Positions 48,999-60,822 of a DNA stretch of 64,000 bases are shown piece by piece; within the stretch, counting starts at the first letter, position 1, and every line of letters begins with the position of its first letter. A model generated the notes under the pieces. The model ran no database searches and was not told the origin of the DNA. It saw only the letters and a program-made list of their open reading frames with translations. A program made the position numbers and the translations under genes. This DNA is from Zingiber officinale (Eukaryota; Streptophyta; Magnoliopsida; Zingiberales; Zingiberaceae): the NCBI RefSeq assembly GCF_018446385.1, contig NC_056001.1, positions 106,742,436-106,806,435 on the forward strand, read 5' to 3'.

Positions 48999-51875
48999 CC
49001 TATTCATAAATATGATCTTGTATGCACTCCGCCAACTCGGACCGAACCTCATCAATTTGTTCACGAGAGTACCCTATTTTTGTGAACTGTGAGCATACAC
49101 AATTTATGTTAATGGAAAAAATAATCAACACCGATCACTTTGCAATTTTAAATAGTTTATGTCAAATAATTTGAGATAAGCTAAATAATGTTACTATTGA
49201 TTGCAGCGAATCTCTCTCAATAGTCTCAACTTCTTCAATAATTTCTCTCATAAATCGCATCACAAAAAAACCACATTGTTTCGCATCCGGTTGTTGAGGA
49301 GCCTATATATAGTAATTAGAGTCAAATTGTTAATGAAAATTATACACATTACAATATATGTTAAACAAAAGTACACATACCTTAACTACTTCCCACTTAA
49401 CATTTTTCCTACCTTTCCTTCCCTTGGTTGAATTAAACAATTTTAAGGCCCTTCATACGTTAAGAATATTTGTTAAATAAGATTTTTATTATAATAAATA
49501 TTTACTAAAAGAAATCTGAACTCACATTTCCATTACGTATTTTGAATCATCATCGCGAATGCGGCAACTTAGGGAATCCAGCAGGTAAATAGCATCCTTG
49601 TAAGGTTCAATAACACTAAGATTCCAATGGAAACTAGGCAAATACATAGGATTAGATCATAAAATTGAATAAATTAAATTATCGAAAGGAATCAATTGAA
49701 AGTGATGTTTTACTTCTTGCTTACCCGACATTACATGGCACTAACACTAGTTGATCTGTTGATGCACTTGTCAGCTTATCTGCTAAAAGAGTTGCCCTTT
49801 GATTCAGGGTTTCAAGCTTAACTGATTTGTCTTGTGCCGTTTTTGCCAGATATGGGAGTTTGTGAGGATTCATAAATCTGAATTTCTTTGTCTTGGTATC
49901 TTTCACCATCTTTTTATACAGACACCTATCATTGCAAAGAAAAAAAATATTTAGATACTAAATAATAAAATTTAGATACAAAACACTCATAATAAGTTGG
50001 AAAAAATAATGATCACTCATAACACTAAGTTATGGCTGATGATAGTAACATCCATACATGAGAACTTACTATGAGCAGTCTTGCATATTAAACATACCAG
50101 AAATGTATACATGCAAATTCTTTTATTTCTTGAGGACAAGCACATTTAAGATACTTAAAAATATACAAGAAAAAAGATATGAGCAAAGTACTTCCTGTCT
50201 AGAAGAACAAATGGCATAAGGCAAACATTAAGGGCCGGTTGAAAATGAATGAGCTATATTTATGTAAAGTGTACCACATCAATTGATATTAGTAAACCTC
50301 TCAATAGAAATGATGAACTATTAACTTAATGAGAATAACATGGTATGAGAAAATTACTAGAAGTTGAATTTTTCAAGAGTAAACTTGTTCACACAACAAT
50401 ATTAGTAAACTTCTTGCAGTTCAAATCCGGGATTTTCTGTCTTGCTAGATATTAGAATTTCCCAGCAAACATAAAGCAATGCAGTAATTTCCCAGCATAA
50501 GTAAAGCAATGCAGTTGCAACTGAGAAAATAATATTTAGATACTAAATAATAAAATTTAGATACAAAACAATCATGTGGATTAAAAAATAATGATCACTC
50601 ATAATAAGTTGGTGAAATTGTAACAATAAACCATAATAAGTTGCTAAAATTGGGAAGCAAACATGTGATGAAAAAGTTGTTGAAATTGCTTAAATAAACT
50701 TACTTACCATATGTAGGCAACGATCAAATTTCCTGAAATTGACTCCAAATGATACAAAGAATTGATGTCCTCAAGGTCAAGAAAAAGTTCACAATCTTCA
50801 TCAAACACTTCATTATCTAAGCACATTGATATACATTTTCCTCCATCTAGAGCATGCTATAGAAACCTAGATACAAGGTCAAGAACGTTTCAAACCTGGT
50901 TGATTTATCTGCATCTGTTCTATAGAAACTCTAGCTATCACCTCTAAGTTCTCAATGCATTCACCATTAATTGATTGCAGCAAAAGGAAACCACTGCATG
51001 TAATAGACTTTTCGACTTGATCTCTTCTCCAAGTAAGAACATTTCAAACCTAGATACCTAGTAAATCCACATCTGTTCTATATAAACCCGTCACCTCTAA
51101 GCTCTCAATGCATTCATTCACCATTTACTTCCTCAATACATGCTCTAGTACTGAGAATTCAAGCTATGCAAGGAATGGCTGTTAAACTCCTCATTACACT
51201 GCTTGCCTTGGCTTCCTCACGCAAAGGGTATGCATGCATGCAACTTTACTCTCAAAAACTAGAAGATATATTGAAGTCATTATCAGAAGAACATGAAAAT
51301 TTACTTACAATCTTCTGTACTGTGTCCACCAAATCTTCACCTTCAAACTCTCCTCCTTTGTTGGCGCGTCCTTTCTTCCACATAATAGCTCTATTGATGT
51401 CATTATCATCACATAATTCAGTCCCCTACAACAAAGAAAAATCAAATAACAAATGTGAAATAATTTAATGTGAATCAATTAGAGGGTTCTTAGAGGAAAT
51501 ATATTTTAAAAATACTTACAATTTCTTCAGCAAAGCGTGCATACCCTTTGCGTGAGAGTCGATGAGGATATCTATTTTTTTTCCTTCGCTCTTTTTGTTG
51601 ATCACTGAGTTTCTAGTTATTTCAAACAGGTGACATATCAAATTTGAATAATACATAATGAATTATGATCGAATAGTTTCAAAAGAAAAAATTTAGAATC
51701 TTACAATGAAATCTTCAGAAATGCGACTAATGACAAACGCACGCCAATCTTCTCTTGTAATTTCAAAGCCAACAGGTGGCTCATTCAACTCCTCAGGTTT
51801 GTCACGCCTGCTTAAAATAAATTTTTGGGTGAGATGGGTCTTGTATTGCCTCCACTTACTGTTTGCAGACCTCAA
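48999..51875 (-). CDS. Transposase_24 plus ULP1-like protease gene of the CACTA
   Basis: Several exons on the minus strand follow GT-AG rules and stay open. 51875-51705 (SKWRQYKTHLTQKFI, ITREDWRAFVISR), 51612-51531 (RYPHRLSRKGYARF) and about 51425-51310 make the end of a Transposase_24 domain. About 50810-50708 (EDINSLYHLESISGNLIVAY), 49926-49733 (VKDTKTKKFRFMNP; QLVLVPCNVG), 49636-49528 (FHWNLSVIEPYKDAIYLLDS: catalytic His and Asp), about 49445-49383, 49302-49207 (APQQPDAKQCGFFVMRFM: conserved Gln and catalytic Cys) and 49088-48999 (GYSREQIDEVRSELAE, then stop) make a ULP1/C48 protease domain. All triad residues are present. The fusion is a common accessory gene of plant CACTA elements and may act on SUMO-like modifiers. 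The true start is not certain and may lie upstream. Confidence 0.8.
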
Positions 51876-52022
51876 TTTTTGGGTGAGAGGAACACACGGA
51901 GCTTGAGCGCTTGAGCTGCTTCAAGAAGAACAAGAATCGAGCGAGATGTGGAAACAGAGACCATTGAGGCAAACACTCAAACACGTTACCTGCATTGTAT
52001 AGGTTGGTTGATCCAAATTCAA

Positions 52023-53231
52023 ATGGATGAGGAGGTGGTGTTGGATTTGAACCAGATCAGGGCGGTTCGCGTCCTGGGCCGTGGAGCCATGGCCTCGGTC
52101 TTCCTCGTCAGCGCCGCACCCGGCAGTCGCCTCCCCACGCTCTTCGCCCTCAAGGTGTTCGACAAGCAGTCCGCCGCCAAACCCCACGCTCTCCGCCGCG
52201 CCCGCTGGGAGCTATCCCTATTGTCCCGCCTCTCAGCCGCTCCCGGTGATCATCACCACCCGTTTCTCCCTTCCCTCCTTGGCTCCGTCGAGACGCCGGA
52301 CCTCCTCGCTTGGGCGATCCCCTTCTGCCCCGGCGGCGACCTCCACGCCCTCCGCCGCTCCCTTTCTCCTTCCAACGAGGAGGCGTTCTCCGCGGACGCG
52401 ATCCGCTTCTACCTCTCGGAAATCGTCACCGCTCTCGCCCACCTCCACTCCATGCGCGTCGCCTACCGCGACCTCAAGCCAGAGAACGTCCTCCTCCGCT
52501 CATCCGGCCATATTATGCTCGCCGATTTCGATCTCTCCCGCCACCTCCCTGCCAGATCGACCACCCACTCCTCCCTTCCTCCTCCACTTCCCTCCGACAA
52601 CCACAGCCACGCCCCCCGGAGGAAACTCACACGCGTGTTCTCCTTCGGCGCCGCGGACGACCAGATAAAGAAAGGGAGGTCGGCGAGAGTCTCCCCGGCG
52701 AGTCGCCGTAGGACGAGTTCCTCGTCCATCTCGAAATCCAGAGAAGGATCCGGTGGTGACGACGAGCGGTCGTTCTCGTTCGTGGGGACGGAGGAGTACG
52801 TGGCGCCGGAAGTGGTGCGCGGCGAAGGGCACGGCTTCGCGGTGGACTGGTGGGCGCTTGGGATCCTGGCGTACGAAATGGCATACGGACAGACGCCCTT
52901 CCGGGGGCGGAACAGGAAGGAGACGTTGCGCAACATTCTTACGCTGCCGCCAATGTTCCCAGGCCGGCGCCGCACCGATCTCACTGACATTATCGAGCGG
53001 CTCGTGGTCAAGGACCCGGAGAGGAGATTAGGGTTTAGTGGGGGTGCGGAGGAGGTGAAGGCGCACCCTTTCTTCGATGGGGTGAAATGGGAGCTTTTGC
53101 CAGAGGTGGCGCGGCCTCCGTTCCTGGCGCCGGTAATTTTACCTTTCTTTCTTCCGTTCCTCCTACTCTCGAATCTGCTCTGCGAGGAAGGAACTAAGAT
53201 CGAAGGGTTCAGAGGAGTTGAGGAGCCGTGA
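52023..53231 (+). CDS. captured AGC-VIII-type Ser/Thr protein kinase (UCN/OXI1/PINOID relatives)
   Basis: A long GC-rich frame (open from 51948; Met at 52023 gives the natural start MDEEVVLDLNQIRAVRVLGR). Kinase subdomains in order: GRGAMASVFLV glycine loop, FALKVFDK Lys, RARWELSLLSRL helix C Glu, YRDLKPENVLL catalytic loop, ADFDLSRHL (DFD in place of DFG, the mark of plant AGC-VIII kinases), a long basic Ser-rich insertion before the activation segment, GTEEYVAPEVV, DWWALGILAYEMAYG, KDPERRLGF and HPFFDGVKWELL. Everything needed for catalysis is present. After RPPFLAP at about 53131 a GTAATT donor suggests an intron, so the C-terminal hydrophobic motif would be on a later exon or lost. The gene lies wholly inside the CACTA, divergent from the Transposase_24/ULP1 gene about 150 bp away. 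Confidence 0.85.
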   Translation: MDEEVVLDLNQIRAVRVLGRGAMASVFLVSAAPGSRLPTLFALKVFDKQSAAKPHALRRARWELSLLSRLSAAPGDHHHPFLPSLLGSVETPDLLAWAIPFCPGGDLHALRRSLSPSNEEAFSADAIRFYLSEIVTALAHLHSMRVAYRDLKPENVLLRSSGHIMLADFDLSRHLPARSTTHSSLPPPLPSDNHSHAPRRKLTRVFSFGAADDQIKKGRSARVSPASRRRTSSSSISKSREGSGGDDERSFSFVGTEEYVAPEVVRGEGHGFAVDWWALGILAYEMAYGQTPFRGRNRKETLRNILTLPPMFPGRRRTDLTDIIERLVVKDPERRLGFSGGAEEVKAHPFFDGVKWELLPEVARPPFLAPVILPFFLPFLLLSNLLCEEGTKIEGFRGVEEP

Positions 53232-53369
53232 GAAGATTAGGAAGGGTAAGCTGACTTTGATTGAGGAGATGGGGAAATGCGAGATTAGGGATCTCGACTT
53301 GGAGGAGTTGGGTCGGCGTGAGGAGTTTTGCGTGAGGAGTTTGGGTCGAGATTAGGGTTCAGAGGAGAT

Positions 53370-53560
53370 CACGCGGCAAGGAGAGGAGAAGGCGCTCGTG
53401 GAGAGGAGTGGAGAGGAGAAGGCGCTCGTGGAGAGGAGAAGGAGAGGAGAAGGCACTCGTGGAGAGGAGAAGGAGAGGAGAAGGCACTCGTGGAGAGGAG
53501 TGGAGAGGAGAACTCGTGGAGAGGAGTGGTGAGGAGAAGGCGCGCGCGCGTTGAGGGTTT
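53370..53560. repeat. GAGGAGAAGG minisatellite near the CACTA right end
   Basis: Repeats of GAGAGGAGAAGGCGCTCGTG and close variants, about six to eight units, lie after the kinase frame. The purine-rich strand is plus. Confidence 0.85.
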
Positions 53561-54673
53561 AGAGTTTAGCAAAGCGAGGGCTGCGAATTTATTTTAAGTG
53601 AGTTTAGGGGAAACATACACAACACTTTAAAAAACGTTTTTTTAAAAAAATGTTGTCTTTGACCATAAACAACAACACTAAAGACAACACTTCATTAAAA
53701 ACCGTTGTCTTTAGTAAAAAGTAAATACCATAGACAACGCTTTTCACTAAAAGCGTTGTAAAACAAAGAACGACAACGTTTTTATTAAAAAGCGTTGTCT
53801 ATTGGGTGTTGTTGAATGCAAAAATTCTTGTAGTGAAAGATCTAGGTATTACCCGCTTGTTGTACAGTTGAGTAGGGGCCGAGAGAAAACTTTCTTGTAG
53901 AGTTGATCCCCAATCAGTGTGAATCTTCTTGCTCTCCTTCTCAACTGGTGAGCTTCCTCTCGATCGGACGGTGTAATTCTCGATCACAGGAACTCTGTCA
54001 GTGTTGTCCTCCAGTCGTTTGGGAAGGTGAGTCCTTCCATCCGATCAACGTGTGCCACCAGCGATACTTGCTCAATCGGCTGCGATATAACAATAGGCGA
54101 TATGGAGCTGGCTAGCTTAACCAGCTCATCTGCCACTTGATTTTCCGCTCGGGTATCTTCTGAATAACCACCTCCCGGAAGTTGGCTTTTAGTCTTTCAA
54201 AGGCTTCGGCGTAGAGCTTGAGTCGAGTATTACTTATCTCAAATATTCCTGTGAGTTGCTGAGCGGCTAACTGGGAATCCGAGTGAATCAAGACCCTGAT
54301 AGCTCCAACATGCCGAGTAGCTTGCAGGCCTGCTATGAGCGCCTCGTACTCGACCTCGTTATTAGTTGCCCGATATTCTAGCCGAACAGACAGATGCATC
54401 TGCTCTTCCTGAGGGGAGATCAGTAGTACACCGACTCCGTTCCCTTGCCGAGTGGATGATCCGTCCACATATATTCTCCAAGTGTCTTCTGACTCGAGAT
54501 TCTGTACTTCAGTGACAAAGTCGACCAAGGATTGTGCTTTGATGGTCGTTCGGGGCTGATACTGTATGTCGAACTCACTAAACTCCGTTATCCATTTGAT
54601 CAGCCGCCCGAATGCCTCTGGATTGAGGAGGACTCTACCAGAGGGTTGCTTGTCATTACTATGATCGTATGCG

Positions 54674-55264
54674 TAGGGATGTAAACGAGTCGAACCGAGC
54701 CGAACAGTATCAGGCTCGAGCTCGGCTCGTTTAAGTTATATTCGGGCTCGAGCTCGGCTCGAGCTCGAATCGAGCTTTTATCACAAGGCTCGAGCTCGGC
54801 TCGTTTTAGAATTATCAGGCTCGCGAACAGTTCGAGCTCGGCTCGTTATTAGCTCGATTATCAAAGTTAACGAGCCTAACTCGTTAAGCGAGCTCGGACT
54901 CGTTTTCGGGCTCGTTTAGAGCTCGTTTTTGGCTCGTTTTAGAGCTCGTTTTTTGACTCATTTAAGGCTCGTTTTAGAGCTCATTTTTTTGGCTCGTTTT
55001 AGAGCTCGTTTTTTTGGCTCGTTTAAGGCTCGTTTTAAGGCTCGATTTAAGGCTCGTTTTTTTTTGCTCGCGAGCATATAAACGAACATGTTCGCGAGCT
55101 CACGAGCTGAATATCCTTAAGCTTGAGCTCGGCTCGATAAAACTGTCGAGCTCGAAATCGAGCTCGAGCTCGGCTCGATAAGATAAACGAACGAACTCGA
55201 ACGAGATTTTTACCGAATCGAGCTCCGAATAGCTCGCGAACCGTTTGGTTCATTTACATCCCTA
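54674..55264. mobile_element. hAT-type MITE with perfect 8-bp target duplication
   Basis: Ends TAGGGATGTAAACGA (54674) and TTCATTTACATCCCTA (55249-55264) are inverted repeats. The 8-bp flanks CGTATGCG (54666-54673) and CGTATGCG (55265-55272) are identical. The body is made of GCTCGTTT/GAGCTCGG motifs in a loose array and belongs to the same family as 39451-39957. Confidence 0.93.
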
Positions 55265-56178
55265 CGTATGCGTGAGGAAGATGATCAAAGCCTTCGAGCG
55301 ACGAGTACCAGCGCAAAGACAAGTTTCTCGAGACCAGTATAACGGGATTCAACATCTTTTAAGACATAGCTTAGGAAGTACACTAGTTGTTTCTCGTCGT
55401 TCGGTCACACCAACGCCGAGCCGACAGCGTGCTTGGTCGAAGATAAATAAATGTGAAGCGGCTCGCCGGCCTCTGGCTTAGCCAATACATGCAGATAATT
55501 CAGATATGCTTTTAGTTCTTCAAATGTCTTGTCGCACTCTTCGTCCCATTGGAACTTGATAGCTCGGCGCAGTATCTTGAAGAAAGGGAGGCTTCAGTCA
55601 ACAGACTTGGAGATGAATCGAGATAAGGCAGTTATCCAACCGGTGAGGCGCTAAGTTTCCTTCAAATTTCTTGGCAGTGGCATATCTTGCAGCGCCTTTA
55701 CCTTACTAGGGTTCGCCTTGATGCCCTGCTCGGTGACGATATAGCCGAGGAATTTCCCACCCTTTGCACCGAATAGACATTTGCTTGGGTTCAACTTAAT
55801 TCCATATGTGCAGAGCGTCTGGCAACTTTCTTCTATATCAGCACAGAGGTCGCCAACTCAGAGGGATTTGATGAGTATATCGTCGATATATACCTCCATG
55901 TTCCGTCCGATCTGCTACCAGAACACCTTATTCATGAGCCTTTGGTAGGTAGCCCCAGTATTCTTTAGTCCGAACGATATCACATTGTAGCAATAGGTGT
56001 CATCTACTGTGATGAAACTCACCTTCTCTTGATCCTCCCGGGCGAGCGACACTTGATGATACCCTAGATACGCGTCCAGCATGCATATCATCTTGCACCC
56101 AGCTGTGGAGTCCATCGTCTGGTCGACCCTTGGCAGTGGGTAGAAGTCCTTTGGGCATGCTTTATTGAGGCTTCGAAA

Positions 56179-58139
56179 TGTTAGCTAGAGCCCTAGAGCC
56201 AATCATTTGATGATTGTATTTTGGGCTTGTTGTATCATATTCTATATAAATAAAGACATTTGATTTTTGGTTATTATACTTACTTGTATTGGTGCCAAAT
56301 AAACTAAGTATAATAACGTCCTTGAGTAGAAGGTTTCACCTATATCAATCGGTTAGTTGAACCGATAGTGAGATGATATAGAGAACACTACTCTTAATCA
56401 TTCCTAGTCGAGTATTAACATTCAGGGACAATGTTAATGCAATAAGACTAGCATGTAGGTCAACTCGATGACTTGATCTCACAAGTCATGGATATAGAGA
56501 TATCAAGTTGACACATGGGTATGCATTGGAGAATGTATACTGAATGACCCGCCATGAAAATGTATCATGGATCGTTATATGAGTGTCATATACTTTCTCA
56601 TGTAGCTATTAGTATGACTACTAGTCCTTAGACCTGAAGTCACCATGGTTCCCTACATAAGGAGTTATGTACTTTGGTTTTGTCAAACGTCACCCGTAAC
56701 TGGGTGGACTACGATTACTGGGTATGTAACAAATTATGCGGAGGGATGTGAGTGATGTAGATGAGATCTATCCCTCCTATATGATGGGAGAGACATAGGT
56801 ATTCTTGATAGAGTGAGACCACGAAGTGCATGGCCATGCCCAAATGAGTCAATATGAGATATTGAGCTCATTTGATTGAGTGAGTCTACTTGGAGTTCAA
56901 GATTTAGATTGATTAGAGGATGACACGGTCTATACCTCACATTGATCAATCTATATGTCTAGTATAGAAGGACACTTGTCATATATTGTGAGGAGTCGCA
57001 ATTAGTAGTCACAAGGTGATGTTGAATCTCAACATTATTGTAACTTGGGTAGTAATGATGTATTGCTAGATACTGCTCATTACTTATGTTTCTAAATGAG
57101 TTTAGGGGCATTGTCAACGTTACAAGAAACTATTGGGTCACACACAAAGAACAAGTGGATGGAGATTAGGTTCATATGATGAACCAAGAGGATTAGATTC
57201 ATTTGATGAATCAAATTGGATTAAGAGTAATCCTAATTGGGCTAATTGAGTTGGACTCAAGTTGATTCATGTGTTCAATGAGTCTAATTTAGATTATGAC
57301 TCATTGAATCAATTTAATTAAATAAATTAAATTCATTATATTAAATTGGCTTGAATTAAATGGTTGGATTAGATCAACCATGAGAGAGATTAAGTCAAGT
57401 TTGACTTGACTTGAGAGGAAGATGAAGAGTCAAGTTTGACTTGACTTTATGCCACCTCATTGGTGAGTTGGCATTAAGTGGACCAATGATGATGCTTCAC
57501 ATCATCATGGTTACTTAAGTGAAGTGCCACCTCATGGGAGTTACCAAGAGTTGTGACTCTTGGTATCCCATGGAGGTTACAAACCACTTAATTAGATTAA
57601 AAATAGTTTCATTTTGTAAGTGTAACTCTCATTCAAGTGATCTTCCTCCTCCTAAGATCTCTTCTTGCTCCTTCTCTTCTCTTGGTCGTGGGTTTCAAGC
57701 AAGGGAGAAGAAAGGAGAGTGAATCTAATCCAAGAAGAAAGGTTAGTGAAAGTCACATAGAGATTTTAGAGGAGTGTGTTCTCTTCTTTTCCTTTCTTCT
57801 TCTTCCAATCCTACCCGAGAGCCCTAGAGAGTGCTAGCACACTTGTGGTGCTCTCTTCTCCATCCTTGTGTGTTAGAGAACACATCTTGTTCGTGTGGAT
57901 ACTTCTAGAGGATTGTCTACGTTGACAATCACGAGATCCGGCGTACCTTGGACGAGCAGGATTCGCGAAGGGCACGCATCGAAGGTATAAGATTTTCTCC
58001 ATGTAGATCTAAGTGTAGATCTAGGTAAACTCGTATTCATATGTTTTCAAAATTTTTCTTCGCACGGATCCGTTGGCTAAGGGGTTTCGGGGTTTCCGCG
58101 ACGCGAAAAAGCTATTTTCGCGGCCCGAAAAACCCAACA
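56179..58139 (+). mobile_element. Copia solo LTR (1.96 kb) with perfect target duplication
   Basis: Begins TGTTAGCTAGAGCCCTAGAG and ends AAAAACCCAACA. CGAAA (56174-56178) and CGAAA (58140-58144) are a perfect 5-bp duplication. No interior retrotransposon sequence is present. It is inserted in the reverse transcriptase region of the Tat element. Confidence 0.92.
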
Positions 58140-60822
58140 CGAAAGTCGATGCAAATCCTCCACTTGTTGCCAGGCTTTGAGACTAGTACTACATTTGCGG
58201 GCCGGCTCGGGAACTGAACTTCTCTGATGTGGCCGACCTCTAATAGTTTCTCTACTTCAGCTCGGATGATCTGATTATGCTCGGCGCTGAAGTCCCTTTT
58301 CCTTTGCTTCACCGGTTTGACATCCGGTCGAACGTGAAGCTCATGTTGCGCTACGCTCGGGGAAACGCCGGGTAGTTCATGTGTGGACTAGGTGAAGACA
58401 TCACTATTTTGCTGAAGACATCTAATCAGCTTGTCCTTCTGCTCCACTTGCAGGTCGGCAGCTATGAAAGTCGTTGCATCTGCTCGACCAGGGTGTATCT
58501 GTACCTCTTCTTGGCATCCGGTAAAACGTGAAGCTCATGTTGTGCTACGCTCGGGGAAACACCGGGTAGTTCATGTGTGGACCAGGCGAAGACATCACTA
58601 TTTCGCTGAAGACATCTAATAAGCTTGCCCTTCTGTTGCACTTGCAGGTGGACAGCTATGAAAGTCGTTGCCTCTGCCCGGGCAGGGTGTATCTGTACCT
58701 CTTCTTTTTCTTCATAAACTAGAGTAGGAGGTTTTTCGATTATGACATTTACCTCGTGTCGGGGAATTTTCCGAGCGGACTTAGCCTCCGCCTTCACCAT
58801 CTCGACGTAACAGTGTCGGGCAGCCAGTTGATCTCCTTTGACTTCCCCGACCCGACCCTCTACGGGGAACTTGATCTTCTGGCAATAGGTCGAGAGTACT
58901 GCCCGGAATTCGTTGAGGGTCGGCCGGCCCAGGATGACGTTATAGGATGATGGGGCATCTACGACAATGAAGGTGGTGATCCTGGTCCTTCGAAGTAGCT
59001 CCTCTCCGAGTGATATGGCCAACCTTGTCTGACCGATCGGCTGGACCTTGTTGCCGGTGAACCCGTACAAAGGGGTTGTCATCGGTAGCAACTCGACCCG
59101 ATCGATTTGGAGCTTGTCGAAGGCCTTCCTGAAGATGATGTTGATCGAACTCCCTGTGTCAATAAATATGTGATGAATAGTGTAGTTGACAATTACCGCA
59201 CTGATGATGAGGGCATCTTCGTGCGACACTTCGATCCCATCAAGATCCTTGGGATCAAAGCTGATTTTGGGCCCATTCGCCCTCTCTTGGCTACAGTCTA
59301 CAGCATGGATCTTCAGTCGTCTAGCATACGATTTTCGGGCTCGGTTGGAATCTCCGCTGGTTGGTCCACCAACTATGATGTTGATTTCACCCCGAGCGGC
59401 GTTGCTTCAATTTTCCTCCTCCCGAACGGAGTGCCCGACTTGCCTGTGTGAGGCTGGGGCGCGGTCGTCACTCCTTGCTTGATGATGATGTCGCCGCTCG
59501 GGTGACTGCCTGATCTCCTCTCGTAGTTCAGTACTTGGCCACCTATATCGCAGTTCGGGGGAAGGTGATCGACGACGATGACTCCTGGGAGTCGGCTAGG
59601 CGACTACAGGAACTCTGCGGCAGTCTCGGGTGTTGTGGGTCGCGGATTGATGGAAGACACGGAACATAAAAGTCCCTACCTTTCCCTTGGACCTTGGTCG
59701 TTCGGCTGCCACGTGTTGGACAGTGTGTGACCTTGCTTCCTAATGTAGTCGTGCCACATCGGCTCAGGGCCCTCTTGGAGGCTGGTGGCTGTTTGGCGGT
59801 CTTCGTTCGGCGTGCACAATCGGTTCTGATGGCGCTTCTTTCCTTCAGGCCGCCTGAACTTCCTCCACGTTGATATACTCGCTGGCCTTCTTTAGCATAT
59901 GTTCGTAATCGCGGGGCGGCTTCCTGATGAGCGAGTGGAAGAAGTCTCCGTCGATGAGCCCTTGGGTAAAGGCATGCATCATAGTTTCGGATGAGACCGT
60001 GGGGATGCCCATGACCGCCTGGTTAAAGCGTTGAATGGAGGCCCGTAGAGTCTCTCTCAACCCTTGCTTCATAGAGAACAGACTGACGCTGGTCTTCTGA
60101 TAGCGTCTGCTGCTCACGAAGTGGTGGAGGATGACCGTCCTGAAGTCCTTGAAGCTCTGAATCGATCTGTTCAACAATCTTCGAAACCAATGTTGTGCTG
60201 AGCCAGACAACGCAGTGAGGAAGACTCGGCACTTAACTCCATCCGTGTACTGATGAAGGGTTGTAGCGTTGTCGAATTTGTCGAGGTGGTCGTCCGGATC
60301 AGTCGACCCGTTGTATTTGCCGATCGCCAAGGGTGCGTAGTGCCTTGGCAGAGGATCTTGCAGAATTACCTCATAGAATTGGCGGTTGATCCGTTCGGGA
60401 GATGAGTCGGCTTGGGGCGCTTTACCTTTCCTTGCGCCCCGAGCGGGAGGTTTGTCCGATGAGGACCGGTCCCGATTCGCTTACGCGATTTCAGATGGCG
60501 TCTGGAACAAGGCCCGATAGAATGGAATTGGGGTGGGTGGCACCTCCACCTACGTGCCGGTTAGACCCTTATTTTGTCCCCATATGGAAAGTTATTCCGA
60601 CCGGTCTTCTTGCGCAGCTCGGCCCCCAGATGCTGAGGTTGCTTGTTGCATCATCCGATCGGCTAGCGCCTTCTGTTGCTGCTCTATTATCTTGGCCGCT
60701 CGAGCCTGTATGAGCGCGTCGAGTTCCTCTTGAGAAAGCGGCACAGTGTGCTGGCACCCAACTTCTTTCATCTCCTTGGCTCGGATTCAGGTGCGTTCCC
60801 ACAGACGACGCCAATTTGATCC

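Larger units (their letters stand above)
45829..53835. mobile_element. CACTA (En/Spm-type) DNA transposon, 8.0 kb
   Basis: The left end CACTACAAGAAAAAAGC (45829) and the right end AAAATTCTTGTAGTG (53821-53835) are inverted repeats. Flanking AAA (45826-45828) and AAA (53836-53838) is the 3-bp target duplication expected for CACTA. Subterminal arrays of ACAACGCTTT/AAAGCGTTGT palindromes lie at 45857-46220 and 53610-53810. It carries a spliced Transposase_24 plus ULP1 gene (minus), a captured CDPK fragment, an unidentified exon-like region and a captured kinase gene (plus). No TNP2-type catalytic transposase (Transposase_21) is recognised, so it is probably non-autonomous. Confidence 0.95.
54112..60330 (-). 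other. gag-pol remnant of the Tat-lineage element
   Basis: Part of the element at 37783-61659. The gag domain (59845-60330), aspartic protease with DTGSSINIIF (58462-59229), reverse transcriptase blocks (from about 58310 to 55500, split by a Copia LTR) and RNase H with IYVDGSSTRQG (54112-54528) follow in the usual gypsy order. A 194-bp internal tandem duplication lies at 58321-58514 and 58515-58708. It is broken, with many breaks. Confidence 0.88.

Noticed and set aside
52081-53031. Other long frames overlapping the kinase on both strands
   Set aside because: They are GC-driven shadow frames (Pro/Arg/Ser-rich) of the kinase, which alone shows family motifs.
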